From assembly GCA_035541995.1 (NCBI GenBank), contig DATKMG010000329.1, positions 1 to 6,486 on the forward strand: a stretch of 6,486 bases of DNA, written 5' to 3'. The notes beneath the pieces are model-generated. The model made no database searches. It worked only from the letters and a program-made list of their open reading frames with translations, and was not told the DNA's origin. Position numbers and translations under genes: made by a program. Source of the DNA: DATKMG01 sp035541995 (GTDB taxonomy: Bacteria > Acidobacteriota > Terriglobia > Versatilivoradales > Versatilivoraceae). Below are positions 5,869 to 6,486 of the stretch, one piece after another; within the stretch, counting starts at the first letter, position 1, and the number at the start of each line of letters is the position of its first letter.

Positions 5869-5897
5869 ATAATAACTCTCTTGCCTGCCAATTGCAA
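5869..5897 (-). promoter_or_regulatory. Sigma70-type promoter of the FecR-domain gene
   Basis: On the - strand TTGCAA (5897-5892) is followed after 17 nt by TATTAT (5874-5869). The -10 box matches consensus in 5 of 6 positions and the -35 in 4 of 6, with ideal spacing. Transcription would start near 5862, giving a leader of about 50 nt. A sigma54 reading using the TTGGCA inside the spacer was considered, but the matching GC at -12 is missing. Confidence 0.6.
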
Positions 5898-6113
5898 AAG
5901 AATCCGTATTGAAGTCGACAGGATATTTTCCGAGGGAGTGCGTTTTCTGCCTGTTTCGAACACGCGAGGTGAGTTTAGGGTTCTGTACCTCCCCAAAAAA
6001 CTAGAAAGAAATCAGCAACAGCTCACCTAGTTAGACATCATACCAACTTGGCAAATGGAGACACGTTGAAGATGCAAGAAATAAGAAAAACGCGCAAGCT
6101 GATGAAGTCGGCA

Positions 6114-6486
6114 TTAGTACAGGAACATTGGCTTGCCTTCCACGTTTCGGATCTTCGGCCTGTATTCCTCCCGATCATAGAGCTGATCCACGTCAACTCG
6201 CTTTAAGCCTTCGGTAATCGTACTTATTGGCACATTCGTGTATCTTCCCTCCCGCATGGCAACCAACTTCCCGAATTTCTTCTGGAGGATGAGAGACATG
6301 GCCATATTGGCATAATTGAGTGAGATCATCAAGTCCAGAGAATCCGGAGCTCCGCTGCGCATCAAGTAAGAAAGCTGCTGGTAAATGATGTTTTGACCCG
6401 TAAGAGTCTTCAGCGCCTCTCCGGTGATTGCCCCGATACCACCAAGCTTGCGGTGTCCAAATGCATCTGCTTGTCCGAACTCAACA
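6114..6486 (-). CDS. 6-phosphofructokinase (PfkA family), C-terminal part, 5' end off the window
   Basis: The - strand frame is open from the window edge (first whole codon GTT at 6485-6483) to TAA at 6116-6114, giving 123 C-terminal residues. It reads EFGQADAFGHRKLGGIGAIT, then YQQLSYLMRSGAPDSLDLM, NYANMAMSLILQKKFGKLVAMREGRYTNVPI and finally KIRNVEGKPMFLY. The order matches the end of PfkA-type enzymes: the GHRKLGG turn, a Y-x-x-RxGxPxxxD segment corresponding to the GHIQRGGxPxxxD fructose-6-phosphate contact, the helix with GK(M/L)VA, and the closing V-P-I....... helix. MRSGAPDSLD in place of the common QRGGxPxxxD marks the longer subgroup I associate with ATP- or PPi-dependent enzymes of about 400 aa. 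The phosphate donor cannot be decided because the nucleotide-site residues are upstream. Role: fructose 6-phosphate to fructose 1,6-bisphosphate in glycolysis, cytoplasmic. Confidence 0.9.
   Translation of the reverse strand, partial: VEFGQADAFGHRKLGGIGAITGEALKTLTGQNIIYQQLSYLMRSGAPDSLDLMISLNYANMAMSLILQKKFGKLVAMREGRYTNVPISTITEGLKRVDVDQLYDREEYRPKIRNVEGKPMFLY

Larger units (their letters stand above)
5813..6113. other. Intergenic region between the phosphofructokinase and FecR-domain genes
   Basis: A 301-bp gap. The left part (5813-5900) is the leader, ribosome binding site and promoter of the FecR-domain gene. The right part (5901-6113) holds no open frame I would call. The only structure seen is a 7-bp inverted repeat, AGGTGAG (5967-5973) and CTCACCT (6022-6028), 48 nt apart, too widely spaced to be a convincing hairpin. 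I find no clear intrinsic terminator for the phosphofructokinase gene; the - strand GCGCGTTTTT just after its stop lacks a good stem. Confidence 0.6.

Noticed and set aside
5875..5891. A TTGGCA that could be the -24 element of a sigma54 promoter
   Set aside because: No GC dinucleotide sits at the -12 spacing, while a sigma70 pair frames the same stretch.
5967..6028. AGGTGAG / CTCACCT inverted repeat in the gap after the phosphofructokinase gene
   Set aside because: The arms are 48 nt apart with no supporting stem and no U-tract on the transcribed strand, so neither a terminator nor a riboswitch is supported.

Overview
The window looks like chromosomal DNA of moderate G+C content from a Gram-negative bacterium, most likely an Acidobacteriota member. 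That assignment is an inference. It rests on two secreted proteins of a style I associate with that phylum: a coiled-coil protein with an LADIARKEKENRER-type N-terminus and a GALPGWFR-type C-terminus, and an orphan FecR-domain protein with a Tyr/Gly-rich NPFYxxFTFVPF segment. A plausible Tat signal peptide on a sugar-acid-dehydratase-like enzyme points the same way. I see no mobile element, tRNA, rRNA, CRISPR array or phage signature.

Layout. Left block (1-3551), all on the + strand and tightly packed: the 3' end of a gene encoding an RCK_C/TrkA-C domain (tail of a K+ channel or transporter); a 299-aa secreted coiled-coil protein of unknown function (27-bp gap); a class I/II PLP-dependent aminotransferase (45-bp gap, GTG start); and an enolase-superfamily (mandelate racemase/muconate lactonizing) enzyme whose ATG overlaps the aminotransferase stop by 4 bp and which carries a probable Tat signal. 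Spacing suggests one operon, or at least a coupled aminotransferase-dehydratase pair. Right block (3559-6486), all on the - strand: a PfkB/ribokinase-family sugar kinase resembling the YihV-type subgroup, convergent with the enolase-family gene at only 7 bp; a secreted FecR-domain protein with a (Gly-Tyr)5 repeat and a disordered Ser-rich tail; and the C-terminal part of a PfkA-type 6-phosphofructokinase running off the right edge.

Regulatory sequence is readable on the - strand. The sugar kinase has a good sigma70-type promoter (TTGACG-N18-TATACT) with a 6-bp-arm inverted repeat just upstream of the -35 box. The FecR gene has its own promoter (TTGCAA-N17-TATTAT), a perfect AAGGAGGT ribosome binding site, and a strong intrinsic terminator (14-bp stem, U-rich tail). 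The FecR gene is therefore probably a self-contained single-gene unit, and the kinase is transcribed independently.

Functionally, the middle of the window reads as small-molecule metabolism. The enolase-family protein has the metal-binding and DxH residues of acid-sugar dehydratases, and a PfkB kinase next door could phosphorylate a keto-sugar product, but the two are convergent and only loosely linked. The most unusual points are the predicted export of the enolase-family enzyme together with replacement of the Asp of its expected His-Asp dyad by Thr, the duplicated coiled-coil architecture of the 299-aa protein, and the orphan FecR protein with its hexanucleotide repeat. I found no convincing new multi-gene system.
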